Position numbers and translations under genes: made by a program. This document shows, piece after piece, positions 1 through 7,385 of a DNA stretch of 30,966 nucleotides (position 1 is its first letter; every line of letters starts with the position of its first letter). The DNA comes from Nitrospirota bacterium (lineage in GTDB: Bacteria; Nitrospirota; JACRHJ01), in contig DAHWTK010000005.1 of NCBI GenBank assembly GCA_027328825.1, positions 1 through 30,966 on the forward strand, given 5' to 3'. The notes under the pieces are model-generated. The model was given only the letters and a program-made list of their open reading frames with translations. It did no database searches and was not told where the DNA came from.

Positions 1-1218
1 CTCTATAACGTAATAAACACGAATATCGAGATGGGGCGGGCGTACAACGGGCTCTCCACAAAAATGAAAGAGCCGGGCGACCTCTCCCCGGAAACGCTGG
101 AAACCAGATATTATTCCGGCAAGCGGGGGTGCAGGAACTGCGCCGTTTCGTGCAGGCATTCTTACAGGATAGATAAAGGGAAACATGCCGGAGTTTCCGG
201 TGAAGGCCCGGAATACGGCATCATGGGGCACATGGGGCCTGTCCTGGGAATAAATTCAGCCGAGGCGGTGTTGATGCTGAACGACAGGCTTAACCGCCTT
301 GGGATAGACGCAAGCTCCGCGGGAAACATTATCGCCTGGGCGATAGAATTGTACATGGAAGGCATCATAGGGGACGCCGAGACCGGCGGGATAAGGCTCG
401 ACTGGAACGACCCGGAGACGGTAGCCGGGCTTCTGGAGGACATCGCATTCCGAAGGGGACTCGGAGACTTACTTGCCGACGGCGCGAAGGATGCGTCGGC
501 AAGACTCGGAGAAGCCTCAAAAAGCCGCCTGATATGGGTAAAGAACCTCCCGCAGTCCGACCCGGTAGACCTGCGTTTCATCAAGGCGTTCGCCCTCGGA
601 GTTTCGACAGCCACCAGGGGCGCCGACCACCTTCGGAGCCGGTGCCCGTGGGAGGCTTTCGAGTTCGATAAAAATTTTCTGGAAGGCATCTATGGCGGGC
701 CTGTTGAGTCGGACCCTCTGAAATACGGCGGCAAGGGGCGCGTGGTATGGTGGTGGGAATGCTATCTCGCGCTTTTCGACGCCCTCGGCCTTTGCAAGCT
801 CCTTGCGTTCCATACGCTGCCGGAACCCGGCGTATTCGGTTCCGGGGTTTTCAGCGACCTTATAAAAATGGCAAGCGGCATTCGCATGACCCCGGAAGAG
901 GTGTTCGAGGCCGGGAACGCGATTACGGACGTGGAGCGCAGGTTCATCTGCCGCGAAGGCGTTGGGAGGAAAGACGACTATCCGCCGGCGAGGTATTTCG
1001 AGCCGCTTGCATGGCAGGACGGGCTGGACGAGGAATCCAGGAATATGAAGCTCGACAGGGCGTCATACGACGGGATGCTCGACGAATATTATACCTGTCA
1101 CGGCTGGGACATCGAGACTGGGAAGCCAAGGGAAAACTTATCAACCACAGAGGCGCAGAGACACATAGAAAAGCAACCCCGTTCTCTGCGTCTCTCGTGG
1201 TTCAGGGGTATTTTATGA
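1..1218 (+). CDS. Tungsten-type aldehyde:ferredoxin oxidoreductase, C-terminal part (5' end outside window)
   Basis: The reading frame is open from the first base, so about 405 C-terminal residues of a normally ~600-residue enzyme are visible. The family (AOR, PF01314) oxidises aldehydes, or reduces carboxylic acids, with ferredoxin, using a tungsto-bispterin cofactor and one [4Fe-4S] cluster. A C-x2-C-x3-C cluster motif is seen at 130-153 and the fourth cysteine, in a GLCK context, at 793-795. The helix with NDRLNRLGID and the C-terminal LDEYY..GWD motif are also typical. After GWDIETGKPRENL the protein runs into a palindromic repeat (1143-1202), so its last ~25 residues are repeat-encoded and not family-like. 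The stop overlaps the next start (ATGA). It could act on a starter acid or the product of the downstream polyketide genes; that link is inference. The substrate cannot be read from sequence. Confidence 0.9.
   Translation, partial: LYNVINTNIEMGRAYNGLSTKMKEPGDLSPETLETRYYSGKRGCRNCAVSCRHSYRIDKGKHAGVSGEGPEYGIMGHMGPVLGINSAEAVLMLNDRLNRLGIDASSAGNIIAWAIELYMEGIIGDAETGGIRLDWNDPETVAGLLEDIAFRRGLGDLLADGAKDASARLGEASKSRLIWVKNLPQSDPVDLRFIKAFALGVSTATRGADHLRSRCPWEAFEFDKNFLEGIYGGPVESDPLKYGGKGRVVWWWECYLALFDALGLCKLLAFHTLPEPGVFGSGVFSDLIKMASGIRMTPEEVFEAGNAITDVERRFICREGVGRKDDYPPARYFEPLAWQDGLDEESRNMKLDRASYDGMLDEYYTCHGWDIETGKPRENLSTTEAQRHIEKQPRSLRLSWFRGIL
1143..1202. repeat. Palindromic interspersed-type repeat forming the end of the AOR gene
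   Basis: The left arm AACCACAGAGGCGCAGAG (1143-1160) and right arm CTCTGCGTCTCTCGTGGTT (1184-1202) are inverted complements, with one mismatch and one 1-base gap, around a 23-nt centre. From memory, elements with this AACCACAGAG.CGCAGAG core are scattered in many bacterial genomes and give spurious peptides such as NHRGAETHRK in ORFs that cross them. Here it supplies the last codons of the aldehyde oxidoreductase and ends 12 nt before the next start codon. It may also fold as an mRNA hairpin. Confidence 0.75.
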
Positions 1219-2213
1219 AGATTGCGGTAATCGGCGCGGGGGCCATAGGATGCGTGGCGGGCGCATTGCTCCATGAAAAGGGCCATGCGGTTACGCTTGT
1301 CAGCCGCGACCCGCGCCAGGTCAGGGCGATAAATCATAAAAACCTCTCTATAGACGGCATAGCGGGCAAGAGAAATTATGTAATCTACGCCGCAAGATCA
1401 CTGGAATTCATTCCCGACCTGGCGCTGATTGCCGTCAAGACACAGGACATGGAGTCAGCTTGCCTGCAGATTAAAGACATGGGGAATTTCCCCGTGCTGA
1501 CGATGCAGAACGGCATGATGGCCGACGAGATCGCCGGAAGTATCCTCGGCGAGGAGCGGGTTGTATCTTCCGTCGTCATGTTCGGCGCTACTTATAAAGA
1601 GCCTGGCCGCGTTACATATAACTTCCCCGGCGGTCTTGTCATCGGCAAGGCTTTCGGGCAGGACGGCGGCGGTATTGTCGAGAAGGTCAGGGGGATGCTG
1701 TCCGCCGCATTCGAGGTGCATGTGGCGGAAAACATACAGGCCATGCACAGGGCGAAGCTGATACTGAACCTCAATAACGCCGTCGCATGCATCCTCGGCA
1801 AAGACCTCCAGGAGACGTTCTCCGAAGAAGAAGTCTGCTCTCTGGGCCTGTCGCTCATGCGCGAGGCATGGGATATTTTCGAGGCCGGAGGCATGGAGAT
1901 GTCCGACCTCCCGGACCTGCCGCTCGAGAAACTGAAATCGCTCCTTTATGCGCCGAAGGAGATTGGCCCGAAGATTTACGGAAACATAATGCGCGGGCTT
2001 TCCCACCTGCCGCTCCCAGGTTCAGTCCTTCAGAGCGTAATGCGCGGGAGGGATTCCGAGGTGGATTATTTAAACGGCGAGGTTGTCAGGGAGGCAGGCA
2101 GGATAGGGCGCGAGGCAAGGCTTAACGGCAAGGCCGTCGAACTTGTGAATGAGATAGAGAAAACGAATAAGTATCTGTCGGTTGATGAAATGCTAAGGAG
2201 GTTCGGGTCATGA
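1215..2213 (+). CDS. Ketopantoate reductase family (ApbA/PanE-like) NAD(P)H-dependent reductase
   Basis: This 332-residue protein begins with a Rossmann fold (KIAVIGAGAIG, residues 2-12). It keeps the family landmarks: MQNGM around the cofactor-side Asn, a Lys-containing HRAKLILNLNNAV helix matching the catalytic Lys region of PanE, and SEVDYLNGEVV matching the region of the catalytic Glu. Members reduce 2-oxo acids, classically 2-dehydropantoate to pantoate for CoA. The ATG at 1215 was chosen because it starts exactly at the Rossmann strand and overlaps the AOR stop; a longer open frame from 747 runs through AOR coding sequence and the repeat. Inside a polyketide operon with no short-chain ketoreductase it is a candidate reductive tailoring enzyme, but genuine pantoate synthesis (which would supply the ACP cofactor) cannot be excluded. 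Confidence 0.85.
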   Translation: MKIAVIGAGAIGCVAGALLHEKGHAVTLVSRDPRQVRAINHKNLSIDGIAGKRNYVIYAARSLEFIPDLALIAVKTQDMESACLQIKDMGNFPVLTMQNGMMADEIAGSILGEERVVSSVVMFGATYKEPGRVTYNFPGGLVIGKAFGQDGGGIVEKVRGMLSAAFEVHVAENIQAMHRAKLILNLNNAVACILGKDLQETFSEEEVCSLGLSLMREAWDIFEAGGMEMSDLPDLPLEKLKSLLYAPKEIGPKIYGNIMRGLSHLPLPGSVLQSVMRGRDSEVDYLNGEVVREAGRIGREARLNGKAVELVNEIEKTNKYLSVDEMLRRFGS

Positions 2214-2473
2214 TGGAATTCCCGGGGTTTATCCTGACCGTGGATAAAGTCGGCAAGGAATGCTTCAAAGGGTTGAAGGAGGGAGACACGTTCGAGGTAA
2301 AAGACTTCGTGACACCGCCGGACGGCTTCTGTTACGGCGCGTATCATTCGCTGTTCCCCGTGCTTTACGCCTGGACGTTCGGCGCGGAGTTCCCGTTCAA
2401 GGACAGCGAAGGCTGTGTCCGGACGACGTGCCCCGACGGCGGAAAACTTACATTCAAAGTGAGGAAGTTATAA
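2210..2473 (+). CDS. TIGR04076-family small protein, copy 1
   Basis: This is an 87-residue protein of unknown function. It has the pattern I recall for TIGR04076: an early Cys followed by GLKEGDTFEV, a central GFCYGAYHSLFPVL block, and a C-terminal CPDGGKLTFKVRK block. The conserved cysteines (ECF, GFC, GC..TCPDGG) suggest metal or redox binding, but no function is established. It starts at ATG 2210 with AAGGAGG at 2195-2201 and overlaps the upstream stop by 4 nt; a second ATG at 2213 is in a different frame. It is followed, with a 1-nt overlap, by a second copy. Placement between a reductase and the ketosynthases suggests a role with the pathway or its redox enzymes, which is inference. Confidence 0.8.
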   Translation: MMEFPGFILTVDKVGKECFKGLKEGDTFEVKDFVTPPDGFCYGAYHSLFPVLYAWTFGAEFPFKDSEGCVRTTCPDGGKLTFKVRKL

Positions 2474-2742
2474 TGGCAAATCCCAAGAAGATGATCATAT
2501 CCGTCGAAGAGGTGTCCGGTCCGTGTTTTTATAAATACGAGCAGGGGCAGAAGGTGGAGGTTCTCGGGCTCAGAACTCCGGAAGGTTTCTGCGGGGCGGC
2601 ATACCACACGCTCTTCCCGGTGCTCTTCGCGCTGAATTTCGGCGCGAAATATCCGTTTATGGAAGACCCGAACTCCATCAACACCGTTACGTGTCCTGAC
2701 GGCGGATACGTGCGGTTCAAGGTCAGGAGAGTCGAGGCTTGA
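2473..2742 (+). CDS. TIGR04076-family small protein, copy 2
   Basis: This 89-residue paralogue of the preceding gene has the same architecture: GPCFYKYEQGQKVEV, then GFCGAAYHTLFPVLFALNFGAKYPF, then VTCPDGGYVRFKVRR. The two share the GFC..AYH.LFPVL and TCPDGG cores but differ elsewhere, so this is an old tandem duplication rather than a recent copy. The ATG at 2473 overlaps the TAA of copy 1; an open frame extending upstream to 2260 lies inside copy 1 and is not the real start. Its stop overlaps the TTG start of the KS-alpha gene, so translation is probably coupled. The function is unknown. Confidence 0.8.
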   Translation: MANPKKMIISVEEVSGPCFYKYEQGQKVEVLGLRTPEGFCGAAYHTLFPVLFALNFGAKYPFMEDPNSINTVTCPDGGYVRFKVRRVEA

Positions 2743-4013
2743 ATCTCCGAAGACGGTCAACCGTCCGCAGGGTTGTCATAACCGGCCTCGGAGTCGTCGC
2801 GCCGGGAGGTATCGGCAAGGACGCCTTCTGGGACTCCATGATAAACGCGCGCAGACAGACAGGACTAATAACGGCGTTCGATACGTCCGAATTTCTGTCG
2901 AAGGTCGCGGCGGAGGTGAAGGGCTTTAATCCCGCGATTTTCGGCATATCGCATGAAGACGCCTTGGGAATGGACAGGTATCTGCAATTCGCCCTGGCCG
3001 GGGCGAAGCTTGCGCTGGAAGACTCCGGGCTGGAATTTGCGAAGACCGACCGGGAGCGGTGCGGCGTGGCGCTTGCGAATGCCATATGCGGCACGAAATG
3101 GATGGAAGAGGAGTTCCTGCGCGTGACACGCAACGGACACGAGCCGATAGACCCGGCCCTCGCTTCGCCGTTTCTTTACGACGCGTCCATATTCAACTCT
3201 CCCGCCAACTTCATCGCCGCGCGCTACGGGCTGAAGGGCGGGTCGTGCGTCATCTCCACCGGCTGCACGGCGGGTACGGACTCCGTTGCGTTCGCCTGCG
3301 AAAATATCCAGCTCGGTTTATGCGATGTCATGATAACCGGCGCGTCCGAGGCCCCGATTACGCCGATAGCCCTTGCTGCCTTCGACGTCATAAAGGCGCT
3401 CTCCAAACATAACGACGAGCCGGAGGCGGCCTCGCGTCCTTTCGACAGGACGAGGAACGGTTTTGTCATCTCGGAGGGCGCTGGGATACTCGTCCTGGAG
3501 GAATACGGCCATGCCGTCCGTCGCGGGGCCAGGATATATGCCGAAATAGCGGGCTTCGGTTCGACATCCAACGCATATCATATGACCGATCTGCCGAAAG
3601 ACGGAGACGCCCTTGCCCGCTCCATAAGGCTCGCCATGGAAGAGGCGCGGGTTGACGCCTCGGACATCGACTATATAAATTCGCACGGAAGCTCTACGGA
3701 ACAGAACGACGTATTCGAGACGAACGCGATAAAATCCGCCCTTGGAGACGTGGCATACCGGGTGCCGGTCAGCTCGATAAAATCCATGATAGGACACCCG
3801 CTATCTGCGGCAAATTCCATCGAACTCGCGCTGTCGGCAATGGTCATGGAGCGCGGAGTAATACCGCCTACCGCCAATTACCGTGAGCGGGACCCTGAAT
3901 GCGACCTCGACTATGTCCCTAACGAGGCGAGAGACAAAAAGGTGAACGTGCTTATAAAGACGAGCAGCGGGTTTTCCGGTATTCATTCGTCAATGATATT
4001 GAGGCGGGCATGA
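2739..4013 (+). CDS. Type II polyketide synthase ketosynthase alpha subunit (KS-alpha)
   Basis: This 424-residue enzyme performs the decarboxylative Claisen condensations that extend a polyketide held on the ACP. The active-site Cys176 lies in STGCTAGTDS, His316 in NSHGSSTEQND and His353 in SIKSMIGHPLSA, so the Cys-His-His triad is intact. Blocks such as ITGASEAPITPI, SRPFDRTRNGF, STSNAYHMT and DPECDLDYVPNEAR closely match, from memory, actinobacterial aromatic-polyketide KS-alpha (e.g. actinorhodin) more than housekeeping FabF. The start is TTG at 2739, overlapping the upstream TGA, with AGGAG at 2724-2728; no ATG or GTG lies before the first conserved strand VVITGLGVV. It overlaps the KS-beta gene by 4 nt, as usual for the obligate heterodimer. 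No malonyl-CoA:ACP transacylase is in the window, so the fatty-acid synthase enzyme is probably shared. Confidence 0.93.
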   Translation: MNLRRRSTVRRVVITGLGVVAPGGIGKDAFWDSMINARRQTGLITAFDTSEFLSKVAAEVKGFNPAIFGISHEDALGMDRYLQFALAGAKLALEDSGLEFAKTDRERCGVALANAICGTKWMEEEFLRVTRNGHEPIDPALASPFLYDASIFNSPANFIAARYGLKGGSCVISTGCTAGTDSVAFACENIQLGLCDVMITGASEAPITPIALAAFDVIKALSKHNDEPEAASRPFDRTRNGFVISEGAGILVLEEYGHAVRRGARIYAEIAGFGSTSNAYHMTDLPKDGDALARSIRLAMEEARVDASDIDYINSHGSSTEQNDVFETNAIKSALGDVAYRVPVSSIKSMIGHPLSAANSIELALSAMVMERGVIPPTANYRERDPECDLDYVPNEARDKKVNVLIKTSSGFSGIHSSMILRRA

Positions 4014-5215
4014 GGCGCGCGGTCATAACCGGCATAGGCGTTGTAAGCCCCGCCGGAAATACTCCGGAGGAATTTTTCGACGGTTTATTATCCGGCAAGA
4101 ACTTTATCGGCGAAATAGACCGGTTCGACGCCTCGCGCTATCCTTCGCGTCATGCCGGTCTGGTATCCGATGTCGGAGGCGAAGAAGTTTTCTCGAAGAG
4201 GCTAATAAAGAAGCTCGACAGGTTTTCACATATGGCGCTGTCGGCTTCCGACGCCGCATTAAAGGATAGCGGTATAAACCTTGACACGGAAGATAAAAAC
4301 CGCATCGGCATCGCTTTCGGCAATGCCCTCGGGGGCTGGTCTTTCGCCGAGGAAGAGCTTAGAGACCTCTGGACGCGCGGCCTTAGGGAGGTAAGCCCGT
4401 ACCAGGCGACCGCATGGTTCCCGGCAGCTCCGCAGGGACAGGTATCAATTTTCTACGGACTGAAAGGATTCTCCAAGACCATAATCTCCGACATCGCCAG
4501 TTCTCATCTCGCCATAGCATATGCCGCGCGGGCGGTCAAGATGGGCAGAGCGGACGTTATGCTCGCGGGCGGCACGGAGGCCCCGGTATCGCCATATGCG
4601 CTTCTGTGTTGCAATACTTCTGGCGAACTAAGCCGCACGGGAAATTACAGGCCGTTCTGCAAAAGCCGCGACGGCTACATAATCGGGGAAGGCGCGGCGA
4701 CGCTTGTTGTCGAGGAGATGGGCAGGGCAGTTGCGAGAGGGGCGAGGATATATGCCGAAATAAAGGGATTCGGGCATACGAGCGACGGAATGCACCCGAT
4801 AATCCCCGACGAGTCCGGCGAGGGCATCGCCCGCGCCATGACCCTGGCCATACGGGAGGCAAATATCGCCGCATCCGGAATTGGCATGGTTGTCCCGTCG
4901 TCGAACGCGGGAAGATATGCCGATTTATCGGAGGGCCGGGCGCTTTCAGGAATATTTGGAAGTGAAGTTAATAAATTGCCGTTTTATTCTCCCAAGCCGC
5001 AGACGGGAAACTCACTCGGCGCGTCCGGCGCAATAGATACCGTCTTCGCGTGCATGGCATTGAGCCGGATGGAAACGCCGATGCTCTGCGTCGATAACCC
5101 GGAGTTCGATTTTTTCAGGCGCGGCGGACAGGAGAAATTGACTGAAAGAAATATAATTATAAACTCAATCGGACGCGGTGGGATAAACGCCTGCCTTCTG
5201 ATAGGCAAGTCTTAA
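4010..5215 (+). CDS. Chain-length-factor-like ketosynthase beta subunit (KS-beta/CLF)
   Basis: This 401-residue protein has the thiolase fold throughout but has lost the ketosynthase triad. The nucleophile position is Ala163 (ISDIASSHLA), the first His region reads VVPSSNAGRYAD with no His, and the second His is Asn334 (TGNSLGASGA). Such subunits pair with KS-alpha, set the size of the chain cavity and often help prime by malonyl-ACP decarboxylation. Most known CLFs have Gln at the Cys position; Ala here is unusual. ATG 4010 overlaps the KS-alpha stop (ATGA). A 24-nt stretch with one mismatch is shared with KS-alpha (3525-3548 and 4739-4762). Chain length cannot be predicted with confidence. 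Confidence 0.9.
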   Translation: MRRAVITGIGVVSPAGNTPEEFFDGLLSGKNFIGEIDRFDASRYPSRHAGLVSDVGGEEVFSKRLIKKLDRFSHMALSASDAALKDSGINLDTEDKNRIGIAFGNALGGWSFAEEELRDLWTRGLREVSPYQATAWFPAAPQGQVSIFYGLKGFSKTIISDIASSHLAIAYAARAVKMGRADVMLAGGTEAPVSPYALLCCNTSGELSRTGNYRPFCKSRDGYIIGEGAATLVVEEMGRAVARGARIYAEIKGFGHTSDGMHPIIPDESGEGIARAMTLAIREANIAASGIGMVVPSSNAGRYADLSEGRALSGIFGSEVNKLPFYSPKPQTGNSLGASGAIDTVFACMALSRMETPMLCVDNPEFDFFRRGGQEKLTERNIIINSIGRGGINACLLIGKS

Positions 5216-5228
5216 AAAAGGTGCAACG

Positions 5229-5465
5229 ATGCCGGTAGAAGAGAAAATAGAGCGGGTATTCGGGGAAATTGGCATAGACAAAAGCGAGCTGCGCCCGGAA
5301 GCCGAATTAAAGGCCGGTCTCGGAATTGATTCGACGGAGATGGTCGAACTGCTTGTGGCGCTGGAAAAAGAGTTTTCTGTCAAGATTCCTGACGGAGCTA
5401 TAAACGGCGGAAGCACAGTCCGCGAGATAATAAAATATTTCTCTAACGCGGCGGCAAGGTCTTGA
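5229..5465 (+). CDS. Acyl carrier protein of the type II polyketide synthase
   Basis: This 78-residue acidic protein has the phosphopantetheine attachment motif LGIDSTEMVE with Ser35, followed by the usual LLVALEKEFSVKIPD helix II region. It would carry the growing chain as a thioester in the cytoplasm. It starts at ATG 5229, 13 nt after the KS-beta stop, with a short AAAAAGG ribosome-binding sequence. Its TGA overlaps the TTG start of the cyclase. Position directly after KS-alpha and KS-beta completes the minimal polyketide synthase. No dedicated phosphopantetheinyl transferase is visible, so a housekeeping one probably activates it. Confidence 0.93.
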   Translation: MPVEEKIERVFGEIGIDKSELRPEAELKAGLGIDSTEMVELLVALEKEFSVKIPDGAINGGSTVREIIKYFSNAAARS

Positions 5466-6229
5466 AAATAATAGACCTGAGTATTCCTATAGACGATTCC
5501 GCGCCGGAGCCTTTCCCGGTGCGGATAACCCGCATAGGCCATGCGGAAGGCGCGGGGAAGGTCGGAGAAAAATTTCCAGGCGATCGGAAAATAGGCGCGG
5601 GCACATTCCCTGACGGGATGTTCCTTTCGCATGAGATGGTGGAGGCATCCGTTCACTGCGGCACCCACATGGACGCGCCCTGGCATTTCGGCCCGGAGTC
5701 CGAAGGATCGCCAGCGAAGAGGATATCCGACGTGCCGCTCGAATGGTGTTATGGGAACGGTTTTATAATGGACGCGACAGCCATACCGCCGGGCGGAGAA
5801 ATAACTCCGGAAGATGTCCGGCGGGGGCTGGAAGAGATAAAATATAGTCCGCGTCCTCGCGACATTGCGCTTTTCAGGACAGGCGCGGACAGGTATTTCG
5901 GGAGCAAGGAATATTTCCTGAAGTTTGCCGGTTTGAGCGTCGAGGCGGCGGAATATCTGTTCGGTCTGGGTATCAGGACTATCGGAACGGACGCGCCGGG
6001 GCTTGACAGGCCATTCATGTCAATGGTGGCCGATTATCAGTCTTCCGGCGACGGTTCCAAATTATGGCCGGTGCATCTGCTGGGCCGCAAAAAAGAATAT
6101 TGCCATATCGAGCGGCTTGCAAACCTCGGCGCTCTGCCACCGCATGGTTTCAGGTTCGCCTGTTTCCCGGTTAATATAAAAAACGCTGGCGCGGCGTGGG
6201 CGCGCGCCGTGGCGATAATAGAGGACTGA
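5462..6229 (+). CDS. Cyclase-family protein (PF04199, kynurenine-formamidase fold)
   Basis: This 255-residue protein has the metal-binding signature HCGTHMDAPWH at residues 65-75 (His65, His69, Asp71, His75) after an N-terminal IIDLSIPIDDS strand typical of the family. Members are metal-dependent hydrolases such as kynurenine formamidase, and some (OxyN/DpsY type) are late-ring cyclases of aromatic polyketide pathways. The immediate neighbours, ACP upstream and aromatase downstream, favour the second role. The start is TTG at 5462, overlapping the ACP stop; MKIIDLS is the normal N-terminus and no ATG is nearby. A formamidase or cyclic-amide hydrolase activity remains possible. Confidence 0.85.
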   Translation: MKIIDLSIPIDDSAPEPFPVRITRIGHAEGAGKVGEKFPGDRKIGAGTFPDGMFLSHEMVEASVHCGTHMDAPWHFGPESEGSPAKRISDVPLEWCYGNGFIMDATAIPPGGEITPEDVRRGLEEIKYSPRPRDIALFRTGADRYFGSKEYFLKFAGLSVEAAEYLFGLGIRTIGTDAPGLDRPFMSMVADYQSSGDGSKLWPVHLLGRKKEYCHIERLANLGALPPHGFRFACFPVNIKNAGAAWARAVAIIED

Positions 6230-6232
6230 AGA

Positions 6233-6661
6233 ATGGCACACACGAAAAATTCCATATTCATAAACGCGCCGTACGAGAAGGTATTCGATATTACAAACGA
6301 CATCGAACGCTGGCCGGAGCTTTTCGACGAATATTCCGATGCGAAGATTATTTCGCGCGAAGGGAACAGGATAACCTTTCAACTCACGAACAAGGAGGGG
6401 AAGTCCTGGCGCTCCAGCCGTATCCTCGACAAAGCCGGGCATAAATGCACGGCGAAGCGCGAGGCGCCGATGTTCCCGTTTAAATACATGGACCTCCTCT
6501 GGACATATGTCGAAAAGGGCGGCGGCGTGGAGATGACTTGGGAGCAGGATTTCTCCATGGACGAGAAAGCGCCTGTTGACGACAAGACGGCTGAGCAGAG
6601 GATAAACGAGCACTCGAAAAAAAACATGCAGAGGATAAAAAAAATAATCGAGGGAAAATGA
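6233..6661 (+). CDS. TcmN-like polyketide aromatase/cyclase (SRPBCC/START fold)
   Basis: This 142-residue single-domain protein is strikingly like the N-terminal aromatase/cyclase of tetracenomycin TcmN and the WhiE family, as I recall them. NSIFINAPYEKVFDITNDIE, then RWPELFDEY, FKYMDLLWTY, GGVEMTWEQDFSMD, and the C-terminal helix NMQRIKKIIE all have direct counterparts. These enzymes hold the nascent poly-beta-ketone in a helix-grip pocket and direct first-ring closure and aromatisation. This is the strongest single evidence that the operon makes an aromatic polyketide rather than a fatty acid. It starts at ATG 6233, 3 nt after the cyclase stop, and overlaps the next gene (ATGA). Regiospecificity cannot be told from sequence alone. 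Confidence 0.92.
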   Translation: MAHTKNSIFINAPYEKVFDITNDIERWPELFDEYSDAKIISREGNRITFQLTNKEGKSWRSSRILDKAGHKCTAKREAPMFPFKYMDLLWTYVEKGGGVEMTWEQDFSMDEKAPVDDKTAEQRINEHSKKNMQRIKKIIEGK

Positions 6662-7383
6662 AAATTCTCGGTATTTGCGGGACTCACAAAAGAGGAAAAC
6701 AGAAATCCGCGAGCGATTATTTCCTGCGCAAGGCGCTCGAAGCCGCAGAGGAAAAAGGCGCGGAGTCGGAGGTAATCCGGCTGATAAATTACAACGTGAA
6801 GCCGTGTCTTGCGTGCAATCGCTGTCTTTGCGGCCTCAGTTGCCCCTTGCTCGAAGACAAGGACGACGACGGGAAATTTATCTTCGACAAAATGTCGGAG
6901 TCCGATGCGTTTATCTTTTCATCGCCGGTATATGCATACCAGCAGCCGGCGATTGTAATGAACCTTTTGCACAGGACGCGCCCGCTGCACGAGCAGGAAC
7001 GCTCCGAGGTATGGGGCACGACTATTACGGCTTATCCGAAAAACCCGTTCAAGGGTGCGCCCGTGGGCAATATCGCCGTCGGCGCGGCCATCGGCATGGA
7101 AGGCGCGCTCTACTACCTCTTCCATTACCTCAAAGCCATGACTGCTACGTCCGTAGCCTGCGCCGGGATTGCGCTTATGGAGGCGGAGATGAAAAATCTC
7201 TGCATGGTAGGCAAGCGGTTTGCGATGGAGCATCCGGGCTTCAAGTCGCTTCTGGATAAGCCGATGCCGTCTTACGAGGAAAATAAACCGGCGCTCGCAA
7301 TGGCCCGCGCGGTCGGCGAACAGGTATACGACGTGTGGAACTCCGAGATGTATCAGACGATAAAAGAAGTTTTGAGATACTGA
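6658..7383 (+). CDS. Iron-sulfur flavoprotein / NADPH-dependent FMN reductase family protein
   Basis: This 241-residue protein has a flavodoxin-like fold, with ILGICGTHKRGKQKSAS as the FMN phosphate loop and FSSPVYAYQQPAIVMN as a flavin loop. A compact Cys cluster (Cys50, 53, 56, 58, 62; C-x2-C-x2-C-x5-C) matches the [4Fe-4S] motif of Isf-type iron-sulfur flavoproteins of anaerobes. The role would be electron transfer from ferredoxin or NAD(P)H to a substrate or partner oxidoreductase. It is translationally coupled to the aromatase. In this operon it could reduce the polyketide or recycle the two FAD enzymes downstream; both are inference. Confidence 0.83.
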   Translation: MKILGICGTHKRGKQKSASDYFLRKALEAAEEKGAESEVIRLINYNVKPCLACNRCLCGLSCPLLEDKDDDGKFIFDKMSESDAFIFSSPVYAYQQPAIVMNLLHRTRPLHEQERSEVWGTTITAYPKNPFKGAPVGNIAVGAAIGMEGALYYLFHYLKAMTATSVACAGIALMEAEMKNLCMVGKRFAMEHPGFKSLLDKPMPSYEENKPALAMARAVGEQVYDVWNSEMYQTIKEVLRY

Positions 7384-7385
7384 TA

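Noticed and set aside
747..1214. N-terminal extension of the ketopantoate-reductase-like ORF back to 747
   Set aside because: It overlaps AOR coding sequence with clear family motifs and runs through the palindromic repeat; the Rossmann start at 1215 is the natural beginning.
6606..6652. Two A8 tracts at the end of the aromatase gene as frameshift sites
   Set aside because: The frame stays open through both, and the C-terminal helix matches TcmN-type proteins after and before them, so nothing indicates slippage.
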